Of a stretch of DNA of 64,000 nucleotides, positions 33,785 through 42,793 are shown one piece after another. This DNA comes from Actinomycetota bacterium (GTDB lineage Bacteria > Actinomycetota > Thermoleophilia > Solirubrobacterales > Solirubrobacteraceae). Made by a program: the position numbers and the translations under genes. The notes beneath the pieces were generated by a model. The model saw only the letters and a program-made list of their open reading frames with translations. It made no database searches and had not been told where the DNA came from. The stretch covers positions 310,001-374,000 of the forward strand of contig JAFDWH010000009.1 of assembly GCA_018268595.1 (NCBI GenBank), read 5' to 3'. Numbering within the stretch: the stretch's first letter is position 1; every line of letters starts with the position of its first letter.

Positions 33785-35727
33785 GCCGCCGCCTCCTCCT
33801 CCGAGCTGTGTCCCTCTGGGGGTCTATACGACCCCTTATCGGACACAGCTCCGTCGGTCAGGGCGATCAGCGCCTCCCCCTGCGTCACGCGCTGGCCGCG
33901 CGCGACGAGCACGTCGGCGACGACGCCGTCGGCCGGGGCCTGGATCGCCAGCTCCATCTTCATCGACTCCATCACCACGAGCGTGTCGCCCTCAGCGACC
34001 GCGGCGCCCGGCTCGACGCGCACGTCGATCACGGTGCCGGGCATCGGCGCGTCCAAAGACCCACCGGCGGCACGCGCGCCGGTGCGCTCGACCGCAACCG
34101 CCCACCGCGTCGGCACGCCGTCGACGACGAGCCAGACGGCACGGCCGTCGCGATAGACCGCTACGCCCCGCGCAACACCGCCCTCCCCCTCGATGCCCAA
34201 GCCGTCCGGGACGCGGCGCGCCTCCACCGGAGCCACGGCGTCGAGCGGACCGGAGGGCCCGTCGAGCCGCATCCGCGCCGGCGCGCGCACGCCGCCGAGC
34301 CGCCAGCCGTCCAGCGCGTCCCAGGGATCGTCAGAGGCCCGCGCGCCGAGCAGGGCGCGAACCGCGAGCCCGGCCAGCGAGGCGTCGGGCGGTGGCACGG
34401 CGACCGCGTCACCGAGCCGCTCGATCAGCTCGGTGTCGAGCTCGCCGGCGCGCACCTCCGGCCGGGCCAGCAGCGCCCGCAGCCACGGCGCGTTCGTCGT
34501 CGGCCCGACGACGCGCAGCTCGGCGAGCGCGCGCTCGAGCCGGGCGAGCGCGACCGCACGGTCGGGGCCGTGCGCGACGACCTTCGCGAGCATCGGGTCG
34601 TAGTCGGCGGTGACCTCGCTCCCCTGCTCGACGCCCGAGTCGACGCGCACGCCCGACGGCTCGCGGTACGCGACCACGCGCCCGGTCGAGGGCAGGAAGC
34701 CGTGCGCCGGGTCCTCCGCGTACACGCGCGCCTCGACCGCGTGGCCCGACAGCGACACGTCGGCCTGCGCGAGCGGGAGCGGCTCGCCGGCGGCGACGCG
34801 GAGCTGCAACTCGACGAGGTCCAGCCCCGTGACCAGCTCGGTCACCGGATGCTCGACCTGCAGGCGCGCGTTGACCTCGAGGAGGTAGAAGGCCGACGGG
34901 TCGTCGTGCTCGGCGATCAGCTCGACGGTGCCCGCGCCGACGTAGCCGGCGGCGTGCGCGAGCGCGCACGCGGCCCTGCCCATCCGCGCCCGCAGCTCGG
35001 CGGACACCACGGGCGAGGGCGCCTCCTCGATCACCTTCTGGTGGCGCCGCTGCAAGGAGCACTCGCGCTCGCCGAGGTGCAGCGCGGTTCCGTGCGCGTC
35101 GGCGATCAATTGGACCTCGATGTGGCGCGAGCGCTCGAGGTAGCGCTCGACCAGCAGGCGGTCGTCGCCGAACGCGGCGGCCGCCTCGCGCCGCGCCGCG
35201 CCGAGCGCCTCCGGCAGCGCGTCGAGCGAGCGCACGATCCGCATGCCCTTGCCGCCCCCGCCGGCGGCCGCCTTCAGCAGCAGCGGCAGCGGCTGGCCGG
35301 CCGCCCACGCGGCGATCTCCTCGTCGGTCAGCCGCTCGCCGCTGAGCCCCGGCACGACCGGGACGCCGGCAGCCGAAGCCGCCGCCTTCGCCGCGACCTT
35401 GTCGCCCAGCAGCGCCATCGCCTCGGCGCTCGGCCCGACGAACGTCAGGCCCGCGTCCGCGCAGGCCCGAGCGAACGCCGGCCGCTCGGAGAGGAAGCCG
35501 TAGCCGGGGTGGATCGCGTCGGCTGAGACCGCCTGCGCGGCCTCGATCACTCCCTCGATGCTCAGATAGGAGTCCACCCGCACGGCGCGATCCGCCATCC
35601 GCGCGTGGACCGCCGACGCGTCGACATCCGTGTACACGGCGACGCTCTCGACGCCCAGCCGGCTCAGGGTGCGCATCACGCGCAGCGCGATCTCGCCGCG
35701 ATTGGCGATCAGGACGCGGGAGAACAT
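33781..35727 (-). CDS. mccA: acyl-CoA carboxylase alpha (biotin carboxylase + biotin carrier)
   Basis: 648 aa. Biotin carboxylase domain 1-450: [37 protein letters not shown]-grasp [44 protein letters not shown] and [16 protein letters not shown]-like. A BT-like linker leads to the biotinyl domain with the biotinylation Lys in [10 protein letters not shown] about 60 residues from the C-terminus. The enzyme carboxylates biotin with bicarbonate and ATP, then hands it to MccB. It overlaps the HMG-CoA lyase gene by 1 bp and the beta gene by 4 bp. Confidence 0.9.
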   Translation of the reverse strand: MFSRVLIANRGEIALRVMRTLSRLGVESVAVYTDVDASAVHARMADRAVRVDSYLSIEGVIEAAQAVSADAIHPGYGFLSERPAFARACADAGLTFVGPSAEAMALLGDKVAAKAAASAAGVPVVPGLSGERLTDEEIAAWAAGQPLPLLLKAAAGGGGKGMRIVRSLDALPEALGAARREAAAAFGDDRLLVERYLERSRHIEVQLIADAHGTALHLGERECSLQRRHQKVIEEAPSPVVSAELRARMGRAACALAHAAGYVGAGTVELIAEHDDPSAFYLLEVNARLQVEHPVTELVTGLDLVELQLRVAAGEPLPLAQADVSLSGHAVEARVYAEDPAHGFLPSTGRVVAYREPSGVRVDSGVEQGSEVTADYDPMLAKVVAHGPDRAVALARLERALAELRVVGPTTNAPWLRALLARPEVRAGELDTELIERLGDAVAVPPPDASLAGLAVRALLGARASDDPWDALDGWRLGGVRAPARMRLDGPSGPLDAVAPVEARRVPDGLGIEGEGGVARGVAVYRDGRAVWLVVDGVPTRWAVAVERTGARAAGGSLDAPMPGTVIDVRVEPGAAVAEGDTLVVMESMKMELAIQAPADGVVADVLVARGQRVTQGEALIALTDGAVSDKGSYRPPEGHSSEEEAAA

Positions 35728-36647
35728 CAGCGCCGCCAGTCCACGGGCCCCGCCACGAGCGTGTGCGAGCCGAGCGGGCGGCCGAGCACGTCGCGCGCCA
35801 TCCCCGACGCGACGATCAGCGCCGGCAGGTCGATCCCCGTCGCGATCCCCATCTCCTCCAGCATCGAGACGAGGTCCTCGGTCGCGACGTTGCCGGTCGC
35901 GCCCGGCGGGACGGGGCAGCCGCCCAGCTCGCCGAAGGAGGACTCGAACGAGTCGACGCCGGCGCCGAGCGCGGCGACGACGTTCGCGAGCCCCTGCCCG
36001 CGCGTGTTGTGGAAGTGGGCCGTCAGCTCGACCGCGTCGCCGAGCGCCGCGCGCCAGCGCGGGAACAGCTCCCCCACCTGCCGCGGGTTCGCCATCCCGG
36101 TCGTGTCGCCGAAGCCGACCTCGTGCGCGCCCGCGTCGACGAGCGCGCGCGCGATCTCGGCGACCCGCTCCGGCGGCACGTGGCCCTCGTACGGGCAGCC
36201 GAACGCGGTCGAGATGACGCCCTCGCAGCGCAGCCCCTCGCTCCGCGCGCGCTCCAGCACGCGCGCGACGCCCGCGATCGACTCCGCGATCGAGCGGTTG
36301 ACGTTCTTGCGGTTGTGCGTCTCCGACGCGCTCAGGAAGACGTTGACCTCGTCGATACGGTCGCGGTGCTCGAGCGCGCGCTCCAGTCCCCGCTCGTTCG
36401 GCACCAGCACGCTCACGCTCACGTCGTCGGGCAGCTCGATCGCCTCCAGCACCGCGGCGGCGTCGTGGAGCTGCGGGATCACGTCCGGGCGCACGAAGCT
36501 CGTCACCTCGATGCGTCTGAGGCCCGTGCGGCCGAGCTGGTCGATCAGCCGCACCTTGTCGTAGGTGGCGATCGTCTCTGGCTCGTTCTGGAAGCCGTCG
36601 CGCGGACCGACCTCGCGGATGCGCACGGAGGACGGGAACGCACTCAT
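35727..36647 (-). CDS. mvaB: hydroxymethylglutaryl-CoA lyase
   Basis: 306 aa. The TIM-barrel start VRIREVGPRDGFQNEP carries the catalytic Arg and Asp. ASETHNRKNVNRSI, FGCPYEGHVP and GFGDTTGMANP are conserved, HFHNTRGQGLAN supplies metal-binding His residues, and the active-site Cys loop is GELGGCPVPPGATGNVATED. It cleaves HMG-CoA to acetyl-CoA and acetoacetate, the last step of leucine breakdown. The acetoacetate can be activated by the synthetase encoded at 38468. It sits between the dehydrogenase and the alpha carboxylase. Confidence 0.9.
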   Translation of the reverse strand: MSAFPSSVRIREVGPRDGFQNEPETIATYDKVRLIDQLGRTGLRRIEVTSFVRPDVIPQLHDAAAVLEAIELPDDVSVSVLVPNERGLERALEHRDRIDEVNVFLSASETHNRKNVNRSIAESIAGVARVLERARSEGLRCEGVISTAFGCPYEGHVPPERVAEIARALVDAGAHEVGFGDTTGMANPRQVGELFPRWRAALGDAVELTAHFHNTRGQGLANVVAALGAGVDSFESSFGELGGCPVPPGATGNVATEDLVSMLEEMGIATGIDLPALIVASGMARDVLGRPLGSHTLVAGPVDWRR

Positions 36648-36650
36648 CGG

Positions 36651-37784
36651 TCAGGCCCCCAGCGCCCGCGCGATCACCATCTGCTGCACCTCGTCGGTCC
36701 CCTCGCCGATCGTGAGGATCTTCGCGTCGCGGTAGAAGCGGCAGACGGGGTACTCCTCGATGTAGCCGTAGCCGCCGTGGATCTGCACCGCCTCCTCGGC
36801 GCAGCGCACCGCGAGCCGGCCCGTCTTCAGCTTCGCCTGCGCGGCCGTGAGCGTGAAGCTCTCTCTGCGGTCCTTCAGGCGCGCCGCCTTGTAGACGAGC
36901 AGCCGCGCCGCCTCGATCTCCGTCGCCATGTCCGCGAGCTTGGCCTGGATCGCCTGGAACTTCGAGATCGGCTGGCCGAACGCCTTGCGCTCCTTCGCGT
37001 ACGCGAGCGCCTGGTCGAGCGCGCCCTGCGCGAGCCCGAGGCCCATCGCCGCGACGCCGATGCGGCCGATGTCGAGCACGTGCAGGAACTGCTTGAAGCC
37101 GCCGCCGCGCGGGCCGAGCAGGTTGCCCTCCGGCACGCGGCAGTCAGTGAACGTGAGCGGGCGCGTGTCGGACGCGTGCCAGCCCATCTTGCGGTAGGGC
37201 TCGCCCTGCTCGTAGCCGGGCGTGCCGTGCGGCACGATCAGGTTGGAGATCTCGTCCTCGCCGGTCCGGGCGGTGATGCAGACGACGCCGGAGATGTCGG
37301 TGCCGGCGTTCGTGATGAACTGCTTCGCGCCGTTCACGACCCACTCGCCGCCGTCGAGCTGGGCGCGCGTCTTGACGTTGCCGGCGTCGGAGCCGGCCTC
37401 CGGCTCGGTCAGACCGAAGGCGCCGAGGATCTCTCCCGCGCACAGGCGCGGCAGCCACTCCGCTCTCTGCTCCGGCGAGCCGAACAGGTAGATCGGCTGC
37501 GTGCCGAGCGAGGTGTGCGCGCACAGCGTGATCGCGACGGAGGAGTCGACGCGCGTCAGCTCCTCGACCGCGAGCGCGTAGGCGAGCGTGTCGCCGCCGC
37601 CCCCGCCGACCTCCTCGGGGAACGGGATGCCCATCAGGCTCAGCTCGCCGAGCTGCTTGACGAGCTCGTAGGGGAAGCGCTTCTCGCGGTCCAGCTCCTC
37701 CGCAACCGGCGCGACCTCGTTGGTCGCAAAGTCGCGGACGGTGCGCTGGATCAGGCGGTGATCGTCGGAGAGGTCGAAGTCCAT
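36651..37784 (-). CDS. acyl-CoA dehydrogenase (first gene of leucine-type operon)
   Basis: 377 aa. It begins MDFDLSDDHRLIQRTVRDF; FAD and substrate motifs are AFGLTEPEAGSDAG and KQFITNAGTD; AYAKERKAFGQPISKFQAIQ and IHGGYGYIEEYPVCRFYRDAKI are family signatures. The catalytic Glu is in IGEGTDEVQ, as in short-chain acyl-CoA dehydrogenases. The alternative Glu of isovaleryl-CoA dehydrogenases (in a motif like LDLER) is Gly here (LDIGR). So although it heads a leucine operon, its active site is of the short-chain/2-methyl-acyl type. Its promoter faces the TetR gene. Confidence 0.85.
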   Translation of the reverse strand: MDFDLSDDHRLIQRTVRDFATNEVAPVAEELDREKRFPYELVKQLGELSLMGIPFPEEVGGGGGDTLAYALAVEELTRVDSSVAITLCAHTSLGTQPIYLFGSPEQRAEWLPRLCAGEILGAFGLTEPEAGSDAGNVKTRAQLDGGEWVVNGAKQFITNAGTDISGVVCITARTGEDEISNLIVPHGTPGYEQGEPYRKMGWHASDTRPLTFTDCRVPEGNLLGPRGGGFKQFLHVLDIGRIGVAAMGLGLAQGALDQALAYAKERKAFGQPISKFQAIQAKLADMATEIEAARLLVYKAARLKDRRESFTLTAAQAKLKTGRLAVRCAEEAVQIHGGYGYIEEYPVCRFYRDAKILTIGEGTDEVQQMVIARALGA

Positions 37785-37793
37785 GGCGCGGCA

Positions 37794-37838
37794 GCATACC
37801 GAACGATCGCTCGAAGTTCGAATAGTCGTTCGGTATGC
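37794..37838. promoter_or_regulatory. perfect 13-bp inverted repeat, probable TetR operator
   Basis: Arms GCATACCGAACGA (37794-37806) and TCGTTCGGTATGC (37826-37838) are exact complements separated by 19 bp. The spacer holds a further palindrome TCGAAGTTCGA (37811-37821). It lies between the divergent dehydrogenase and TetR starts, so binding would control both the catabolic operon and the regulator-synthetase operon. A TAGGCT box (37841-37846) seven bases before the TetR ATG overlaps its edge. Confidence 0.75.
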
Positions 37839-37853
37839 GGTAGGCTGCCGCCG

Positions 37854-38471
37854 ATGGCCACCGCCACGCCACCGACCCGGCCCGCCCTGCGCGCGCGCTA
37901 CGAGCGCAAGCAGCAGGAGGTCGTCGCGACCGCGGCGCGCGTGTTCGCCGAGCGCGGCTATCAGGCGACCTCGATGCAGGACCTGACGGAGGCGACGGGG
38001 CTGGCGGCCGGCGGCCTCTACCACTACATCGGCTCGAAGGAGCGCCTGCTGTTCCGCATCTGCGACGAGCTGCTCGAGCCGCTGCTGGAGCAGGCGCGCG
38101 CGATCGTCGCGCACGACGCCCCCGCCGCCGACCACCTGCGCGAGCTGCTGCGCGCATGGCTCGCGCACATCGCCGCGCACCGCGCGCACATGCTCGTCTT
38201 CGCCCAGGAGCGCCACGTGATCGAACGCGAGCCGCAGTGGCGCGACGTGCGCCGCCAGCGCAAGGCGTTCGAGCAGATCCTCGACGACGTGCTGGCGCGC
38301 GGCGAGCGGGACGGCACGATGGCGTTCGCCGACCGCGGGCTGACGCTGCTCGCGCTGCTCGGGATGGTCAACCACACGGCCACGTGGCTGAAGCCGCGCG
38401 GGCGGCTGAGCCCCGCGCAGATCGCCGACGGCTACTGCGACCTGCTGCTGAAGGCGGGAGCGGCGGCGTGA
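37854..38471 (+). CDS. TetR family regulator
   Basis: 205 aa. The N-terminal HTH (RYERKQQEVVATAARVFAERGYQATSMQDLTEATGLAAGGLYHYIGSKERLL, residues about 12-62) is classic TetR with the YHYIGSKE signature. The C-terminal ligand domain is helical. It is divergent from the acyl-CoA operon and coupled to the acetoacetyl-CoA synthetase by a 4-bp GTGA overlap. The strong operator between the operons suggests repression relieved by an acyl-CoA. This is analogous in logic to fatty-acid or leucine regulators, though the ligand is unknown. Confidence 0.9.
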   Translation: MATATPPTRPALRARYERKQQEVVATAARVFAERGYQATSMQDLTEATGLAAGGLYHYIGSKERLLFRICDELLEPLLEQARAIVAHDAPAADHLRELLRAWLAHIAAHRAHMLVFAQERHVIEREPQWRDVRRQRKAFEQILDDVLARGERDGTMAFADRGLTLLALLGMVNHTATWLKPRGRLSPAQIADGYCDLLLKAGAAA

Positions 38472-40423
38472 GCGCGGCGCCGCCGGTCCTGTGGCAACCG
38501 AGCGCCGAGCGCGTCGAGCGCGCATGGCTGACGAGATACGAGCGCTGGCTGGAGCAGCGGCTCGGTCGCACGTTCGGCTCGTACGCGGACTTGCAGCGCT
38601 GGTCGGTCGACGAGCTGGAGGCGTTCTGGCGCTCGATCTGGGACTTCTTCGACGTGCAGGCGGACGGCTCGCCCGAGCGCGTGCTGGGGCGGCGGGAGAT
38701 GCCGGGGGCGGAGTGGTTCCCCGACGTGCGCCTGAACTACGCCGAGCACGTCTTCCGCGACCGTGACCCGAGTGCGGTCGCGATCCGGCACGCGTCGGAA
38801 GTGCGGCCGCTGGCGCAGGTGACGTGGGGCGAGCTGCGCACGTTGACGGCCCGCATCGCCGCGGGCCTGCGCGCGCAGGGCGTCGGGCGCGGGGATCGCG
38901 TCGTCGCCTACCTGCCGAACATCCCGGAGACGATCGCGGCGATGCTCGCGACCGCCTCGCTGGGGGCGACGTGGTCGAGCGCGGCGCCCGAGTTCGGCGC
39001 GCGCTCCGTGATCGACCGCTTCCAGCAGATCGAGCCGACGGTGCTGCTGGCGGTCGACGGGTATCGCTACAACGGCCGCAACTTCGACCGCACGAGCCAG
39101 GTGGCGGAGATCGCCGACGCGGTCGGCGGCCGGACCGTCCGCTTCGGCTACCTCGACGGCAGCGGCTTCGAGGAGGGGTTCCTGGGGCCGGCGTCGGTGG
39201 AGCTGACGTTCGAGCGCGTCCCGTTCGCCCACCCCCTCTGGGTCCTCTACTCCTCCGGCACGACCGGCCTGCCGAAGGCGATCGTGCAGGGCCAGGGCGG
39301 AATCCTGCTGGAGCAGCTCAAGAAGCTGCACCTGCACCTCGACGCGCACGCGGAGGACCGCGTCTTCTGGTTCACGACGACCGGCTGGATGATGTGGAAC
39401 TTCCTGCTCGGCGTGCTGCTGACGCCGGCGTCGGTCGTGCTCCACGACGGCTCGCCCGCGCACCCCGACATGGACGTGCTGTGGGACCTCGCCGCGCGCG
39501 CGGGCGTGACGATCTTCGGCACCAGCGCGGGCTACATCGCGCAGTGCCAGAAGGACGGCGTCGAGCCGACGGCCGGCGAGCGCGACCTGAGCGCGCTGCA
39601 CGCGGTCGGCTCGACCGGCTCGCCGCTCGCGCCCGAGGGCTTCCAGTGGGTCGCCGACCACCTGGGAACCGACACGTGGCTGTTCTCCACCAGCGGCGGC
39701 ACCGACGTCTGCACCGCGTTCGTCGGCGGGGTCCCGACGCTGCCGGTCTATCGCGGCGAGCTGCAAGCCGCCTCGCTCGGCTGCAAGGTCGAGGCGTGGT
39801 CGCCCGAGGGCAGACCGCTGATCGGCGAGGTCGGCGAGCTCGTGATCACGGAGCCGATGCCGTCGATGCCGGTCGCGCTGTGGGGCGATGCGGACGGCGC
39901 GAAGTACCGCGACAGCTACTTCGACATGTACCCCGGCATCTGGCGCCACGGCGACTGGATCGAGCTGACCGAGCGCGGAACGGCGATCATCAGCGGCCGC
40001 TCCGACGCGACGATCAACCGCGGCGGCGTGCGCATGGGCACCGCCGAGATCTACCGCGCCGTCCTGGCGCTCGACGAGATCGTCGACGCGCTCGTCGTCG
40101 ACGTCGACGGCTGGATGCCGCTGTTCGTCGTGCTGCGCGAGGGCGCGACGCTCGACGACGAGCTGACGACGCGGATCGCCCGGCGCGTGCGCGAGGACTG
40201 CTCCCCGCGCCACGTGCCGAACGAGGTCCACGCCGTCGCCGAGATCCCCCGCACGCTGTCCGGCAAGGCGCTGGAGATCCCCGTCAAGCGGATCCTCCAG
40301 GGCGCCGACCCCGCACAGGCGGCCAGCCGGGACTCCTTGAGAGACCCGGCTGCCCTCGACTGGTTCGCCGACTTCGCCGCTCAGCGCTCCGCGGCTGCCG
40401 CGAAGCGCAGCGCGTCCGGGTAG
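38468..40423 (+). CDS. aacS: acetoacetyl-CoA synthetase
   Basis: 651 aa, GTG start. ANL-superfamily motifs: LYSSGTTGLPKAIVQG (A3), FTTTGWMMWNFLLGVL, GTSAGYIAQCQKDG, GSTGSPLAPEGFQWV, STSGGTDVCTAF, then SDATINRGGVRMGTAEIY and the C-terminal Lys in LSGKALEIPVKRIL. The FTTTGWMMWN and GGTDVCTAF versions are typical of acetoacetyl-CoA rather than acetyl-CoA synthetases. The enzyme activates acetoacetate with ATP and CoA, feeding the HMG-CoA lyase product into central metabolism. It is translationally coupled to the TetR gene. Confidence 0.9.
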   Translation: MSAAPPVLWQPSAERVERAWLTRYERWLEQRLGRTFGSYADLQRWSVDELEAFWRSIWDFFDVQADGSPERVLGRREMPGAEWFPDVRLNYAEHVFRDRDPSAVAIRHASEVRPLAQVTWGELRTLTARIAAGLRAQGVGRGDRVVAYLPNIPETIAAMLATASLGATWSSAAPEFGARSVIDRFQQIEPTVLLAVDGYRYNGRNFDRTSQVAEIADAVGGRTVRFGYLDGSGFEEGFLGPASVELTFERVPFAHPLWVLYSSGTTGLPKAIVQGQGGILLEQLKKLHLHLDAHAEDRVFWFTTTGWMMWNFLLGVLLTPASVVLHDGSPAHPDMDVLWDLAARAGVTIFGTSAGYIAQCQKDGVEPTAGERDLSALHAVGSTGSPLAPEGFQWVADHLGTDTWLFSTSGGTDVCTAFVGGVPTLPVYRGELQAASLGCKVEAWSPEGRPLIGEVGELVITEPMPSMPVALWGDADGAKYRDSYFDMYPGIWRHGDWIELTERGTAIISGRSDATINRGGVRMGTAEIYRAVLALDEIVDALVVDVDGWMPLFVVLREGATLDDELTTRIARRVREDCSPRHVPNEVHAVAEIPRTLSGKALEIPVKRILQGADPAQAASRDSLRDPAALDWFADFAAQRSAAAAKRSASG

Positions 40424-40426
40424 ATC

Positions 40427-40475
40427 GCAAGCGTCCCGAGCAGGCGCACGCTTGCTGTGTCGCGCACACGACACA
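40427..40475. terminator. two small stem-loops after the synthetase gene
   Basis: GCAAGCGT (40427-40434) pairs with ACGCTTGC (40448-40455), and TGTGTCG (40456-40462) with CGACACA (40469-40475), directly after the stop codon. They may end transcription; no T-run follows. The rest of the 137-bp gap shows no motif beyond the next gene's GGAGGG Shine-Dalgarno. Confidence 0.4.
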
Positions 40476-40560
40476 ACGCGCGTCGCGCGCGCGAACGACC
40501 GGCGGGCGACGCACGGCGAGGATGCGACTCATGTCGACCACGCCCACAGGAGGGAACGCC

Positions 40561-41217
40561 ATGACCCGCATCGCCCGCCCCGTCTCCGCGCTCGCAGCCC
40601 TCGTCGCCGTCGCAGCGCTGCTGCTCGTCCCGGCCGCGAGCCAGGCGAAGACGTACACGTTCGGCATCCGGCTCGACCACGAGCCGTCCAACTCCGCCCC
40701 CGCGCACAACTGCCGCGAGGACGGCAGCGACGACCCGACGCCGGCCTGCACGCGCGTCGCGATCGACGCGGGCGACGCCGTTCCCGGCGGCCTGCGCGCC
40801 CCCGCGAACGGCACGATCGTGAAGTTCCGCGTGCGCGCCGGCGCCCCCGGCGACCTCACGTTCCGCCTCGCGAAGCTCACGCAGCTCGGATTCGACCCGT
40901 CGCTCGGCAGCTTCGCCGGCTTCGGCAAGGGCGCCGGCACCGGCCCGAGCGTGCACGTCGAGGGCCGCGGCTTCGACGACACGAACGCGGTCGAGCAGTT
41001 TCCCGCACACCTGAAGGTCCACAAGGGCGACTACCTGGCGCTCGACTCGACCGCGACCTCGGTCCTCTACTGCACCGGCGGCGGCAGCAACCAGCTGATC
41101 TTCAGCCCGACGCTCGGCCGCTCGTTCAGCACCAGCACGCAAGCCGAGGGCTGCGACCTGCTCGTGCAGGCCGTCATGAAGACGGCCTCGCACCACCGCC
41201 CCCACGGGCACCGCTGA
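40561..41217 (+). CDS. secreted protein of unknown function
   Basis: 218 aa. The ATG at 40561 follows GGAGGG with eight-base spacing. A signal peptide (PVSALAALVAVAALLLVPAASQA, about 8-30) ends before KTYTFGIRLDHEPSNSAP. The mature part is beta-rich with four cysteines (in NCREDG, ACTRVA, YCTGGG, GCDLL), probably disulfide-bonded. It ends in a His-rich tail (SHHRPHGHR) that might bind metal. No family is recognised. The sequence GTIVKFRVRAGAPGDLTFRLAKL resembles jelly-roll lectin-like strands. Confidence 0.7.
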   Translation: MTRIARPVSALAALVAVAALLLVPAASQAKTYTFGIRLDHEPSNSAPAHNCREDGSDDPTPACTRVAIDAGDAVPGGLRAPANGTIVKFRVRAGAPGDLTFRLAKLTQLGFDPSLGSFAGFGKGAGTGPSVHVEGRGFDDTNAVEQFPAHLKVHKGDYLALDSTATSVLYCTGGGSNQLIFSPTLGRSFSTSTQAEGCDLLVQAVMKTASHHRPHGHR

Positions 41218-41229
41218 GCTTTCCCCCGC

Positions 41230-41270
41230 ACGTCCTCGACGGCGGCTAGGATCGCCGCCGTCGAGGACGT
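41230..41270. promoter_or_regulatory. 17-bp perfect stem-loop between secreted protein and DUF2269 genes
   Basis: ACGTCCTCGACGGCGGC (41230-41246) and its exact complement (41254-41270) enclose the loop TAGGATC. The loop itself contains TAGGAT, a -10-like hexamer. The structure could be a terminator for the gene at 40561, or an operator overlapping the promoter of the gene at 41291, or both. No T-run follows, which weakens the terminator reading. Confidence 0.6.
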
Positions 41271-41290
41271 TCCCCCCGGAGGAGAGCCCC

Positions 41291-41761
41291 ATGAGCATCG
41301 CCGCGACGACGTACCAGTGGTACCTGTCCGTGCACATCCTCGCCGCCGTCCTGTGGGTCGGCGGCGCCTTCACGGTCCAGTTGCTCGCGATCCGCGCCTC
41401 GCGCCCGCGCGCGGCGGTCGAGATCGGCTCGCTCGCGTCGGAGATCGAGTGGGTCGGGACGCGCCTCTTCATCCCCTCGTCGCTCGTGCTCGTGGTGATG
41501 GGCTTCCTGCTGATCCACGAGGGCAACTGGGACTACAAGTTCTTCATCGTCTTCGCGCTGGCGGTCTGGATCGCCTCGTTCCTCGTCGGCGCCGCGTTCC
41601 TCGGGCCGCAGTCGAGAAAGCTCAGCCAGGACGTCGAGCGGCACGGGCCCGCGAGCCCGCAGGCACGCGCGCGGCTGCAGCGGATCTTCCTCGCCTCGCG
41701 CATCGAGCTGGTGTTCCTGCTGCTCGTCGTGCTCGACATGGCGCTCAAGCCGGGCTCCTGA
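41291..41761 (+). CDS. DUF2269 family membrane protein
   Basis: 156 aa with four membrane helices. The first carries HILAAVLWVGGAFTVQLLAIRA, a His-containing signature of DUF2269; later helices are LFIPSSLVLVVMGFLLIHEG, FFIVFALAVWIASFLVGAAFLG and IELVFLLLVVLDMAL. GGAGGAG precedes the ATG. The family is of unknown function, possibly haem-binding like related CopD/DUF2231 proteins. It stands alone between the hairpin and moaA. Confidence 0.7.
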   Translation: MSIAATTYQWYLSVHILAAVLWVGGAFTVQLLAIRASRPRAAVEIGSLASEIEWVGTRLFIPSSLVLVVMGFLLIHEGNWDYKFFIVFALAVWIASFLVGAAFLGPQSRKLSQDVERHGPASPQARARLQRIFLASRIELVFLLLVVLDMALKPGS

Positions 41762-41781
41762 TCGCCCGCGCGCCCGGCGGG

Positions 41782-41793
41782 TACGCTGGGCGC
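41782..41793 (+). promoter_or_regulatory. -10-like box, leaderless moaA
   Basis: TACGCT (41782-41787) lies six bases before the moaA ATG, only 20 bp after the DUF2269 stop. No Shine-Dalgarno is visible, which fits a leaderless start. Confidence 0.4.
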
Positions 41794-42786
41794 ATGCGCG
41801 AGCCCCTGCGCGACGGGCACGGACGGCCGATCGGCGACGTGCGCGTCTCCGTCACCGACCGCTGCAACTTCCGCTGTCAGTACTGCATGCCGGCGGAGGG
41901 GCTGCCGTGGCTGGAGCGCGACGGGGTGCTGCGCTTCGAGGAGATCGCGCGGCTCGTCGCGCTGCTCGCCTCGATGGGCGTGCACGACGTGCGGCTGACC
42001 GGCGGCGAGCCGCTCGTGCGGCGCGACTTCCCGCACCTCGTCGCGCTGCTGGCGGCGACGCCGGGCGTGCACGACCTCGCGATCACGACGAACGGCTACC
42101 TGCTGGAGCGCGACGCGGCCGCGCTTGTGGCGGCCGGCGCGAACCGCTTCAACGTCTCGATCGACTCGCTCCAGCGCGACCGCTTCTTCGAGATGACGCG
42201 CCGCGACGCGCTCCCGCAGGTGCTGCGCGGGCTCGAGGCGCTGGCCGCGTTCCCGCAGGCGCATCCGATCAAGCTCAACGCGGTCGCCGTGCGCGGCTTC
42301 ACCGAGCAGGAGCTGCCGGCGTTCGTCGCGTTCGCGCGCGCGCACCCCTACGAGGTGCGCTTCATCGAGTTCATGCCGCTCGACGGCGACCACGCCTGGA
42401 GACCCGAGCAGGTGCTGACGGGCGCGGAGCTGCGCGCCGCGATCGACGCGCTGCAGCCGCTCGAGCCGGCGCCGCGCGAGCCGCACGCGACCGCGCGCGT
42501 CTTCCGCTTCGCCGACGGACGCGGGTCGGTCGGCTTCATCAACCCCGTCAGCGAGCCGTTCTGCGGCGACTGCAACCGCATCCGCCTGACCGCCGACGGG
42601 CGCCTGCGCACGTGCCTCTTCTCGCTGCACGAGACCGACCTGCGCGGCCCGCTGCGCGCCGGCGCGAGCGACGACAAGCTGGAGCAGATCGTGCGCGACG
42701 CGGTCTGGCGCAAGGAGCTCAAGCACCGCGTGAACGAGCCGGGCTTCGTGCAGCCGGCGCGCACGATGTCCGCGATCGGCGGCTGA
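41794..42786 (+). CDS. moaA: GTP 3',8-cyclase MoaA
   Basis: 330 aa. The radical SAM site is DRCNFRCQYCMP (C-x3-C-x2-C). LTGGEPLVRRDF, NVSIDSLQRDRF and the C-terminal second 4Fe-4S site FCGDCNRIRLTADGRLRTCLFS are all intact, as is the C-terminal GG tail. It makes the first intermediate of molybdopterin from GTP. The neighbouring formate dehydrogenase needs the cofactor, so placement next to that operon makes sense. Confidence 0.95.
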   Translation: MREPLRDGHGRPIGDVRVSVTDRCNFRCQYCMPAEGLPWLERDGVLRFEEIARLVALLASMGVHDVRLTGGEPLVRRDFPHLVALLAATPGVHDLAITTNGYLLERDAAALVAAGANRFNVSIDSLQRDRFFEMTRRDALPQVLRGLEALAAFPQAHPIKLNAVAVRGFTEQELPAFVAFARAHPYEVRFIEFMPLDGDHAWRPEQVLTGAELRAAIDALQPLEPAPREPHATARVFRFADGRGSVGFINPVSEPFCGDCNRIRLTADGRLRTCLFSLHETDLRGPLRAGASDDKLEQIVRDAVWRKELKHRVNEPGFVQPARTMSAIGG

Positions 42787-42793
42787 GCGCGCC

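Noticed and set aside
36651-37784. Naming the dehydrogenase isovaleryl-CoA dehydrogenase
   Set aside because: The active-site Glu is in the short-chain position and the isovaleryl-type Glu is missing.
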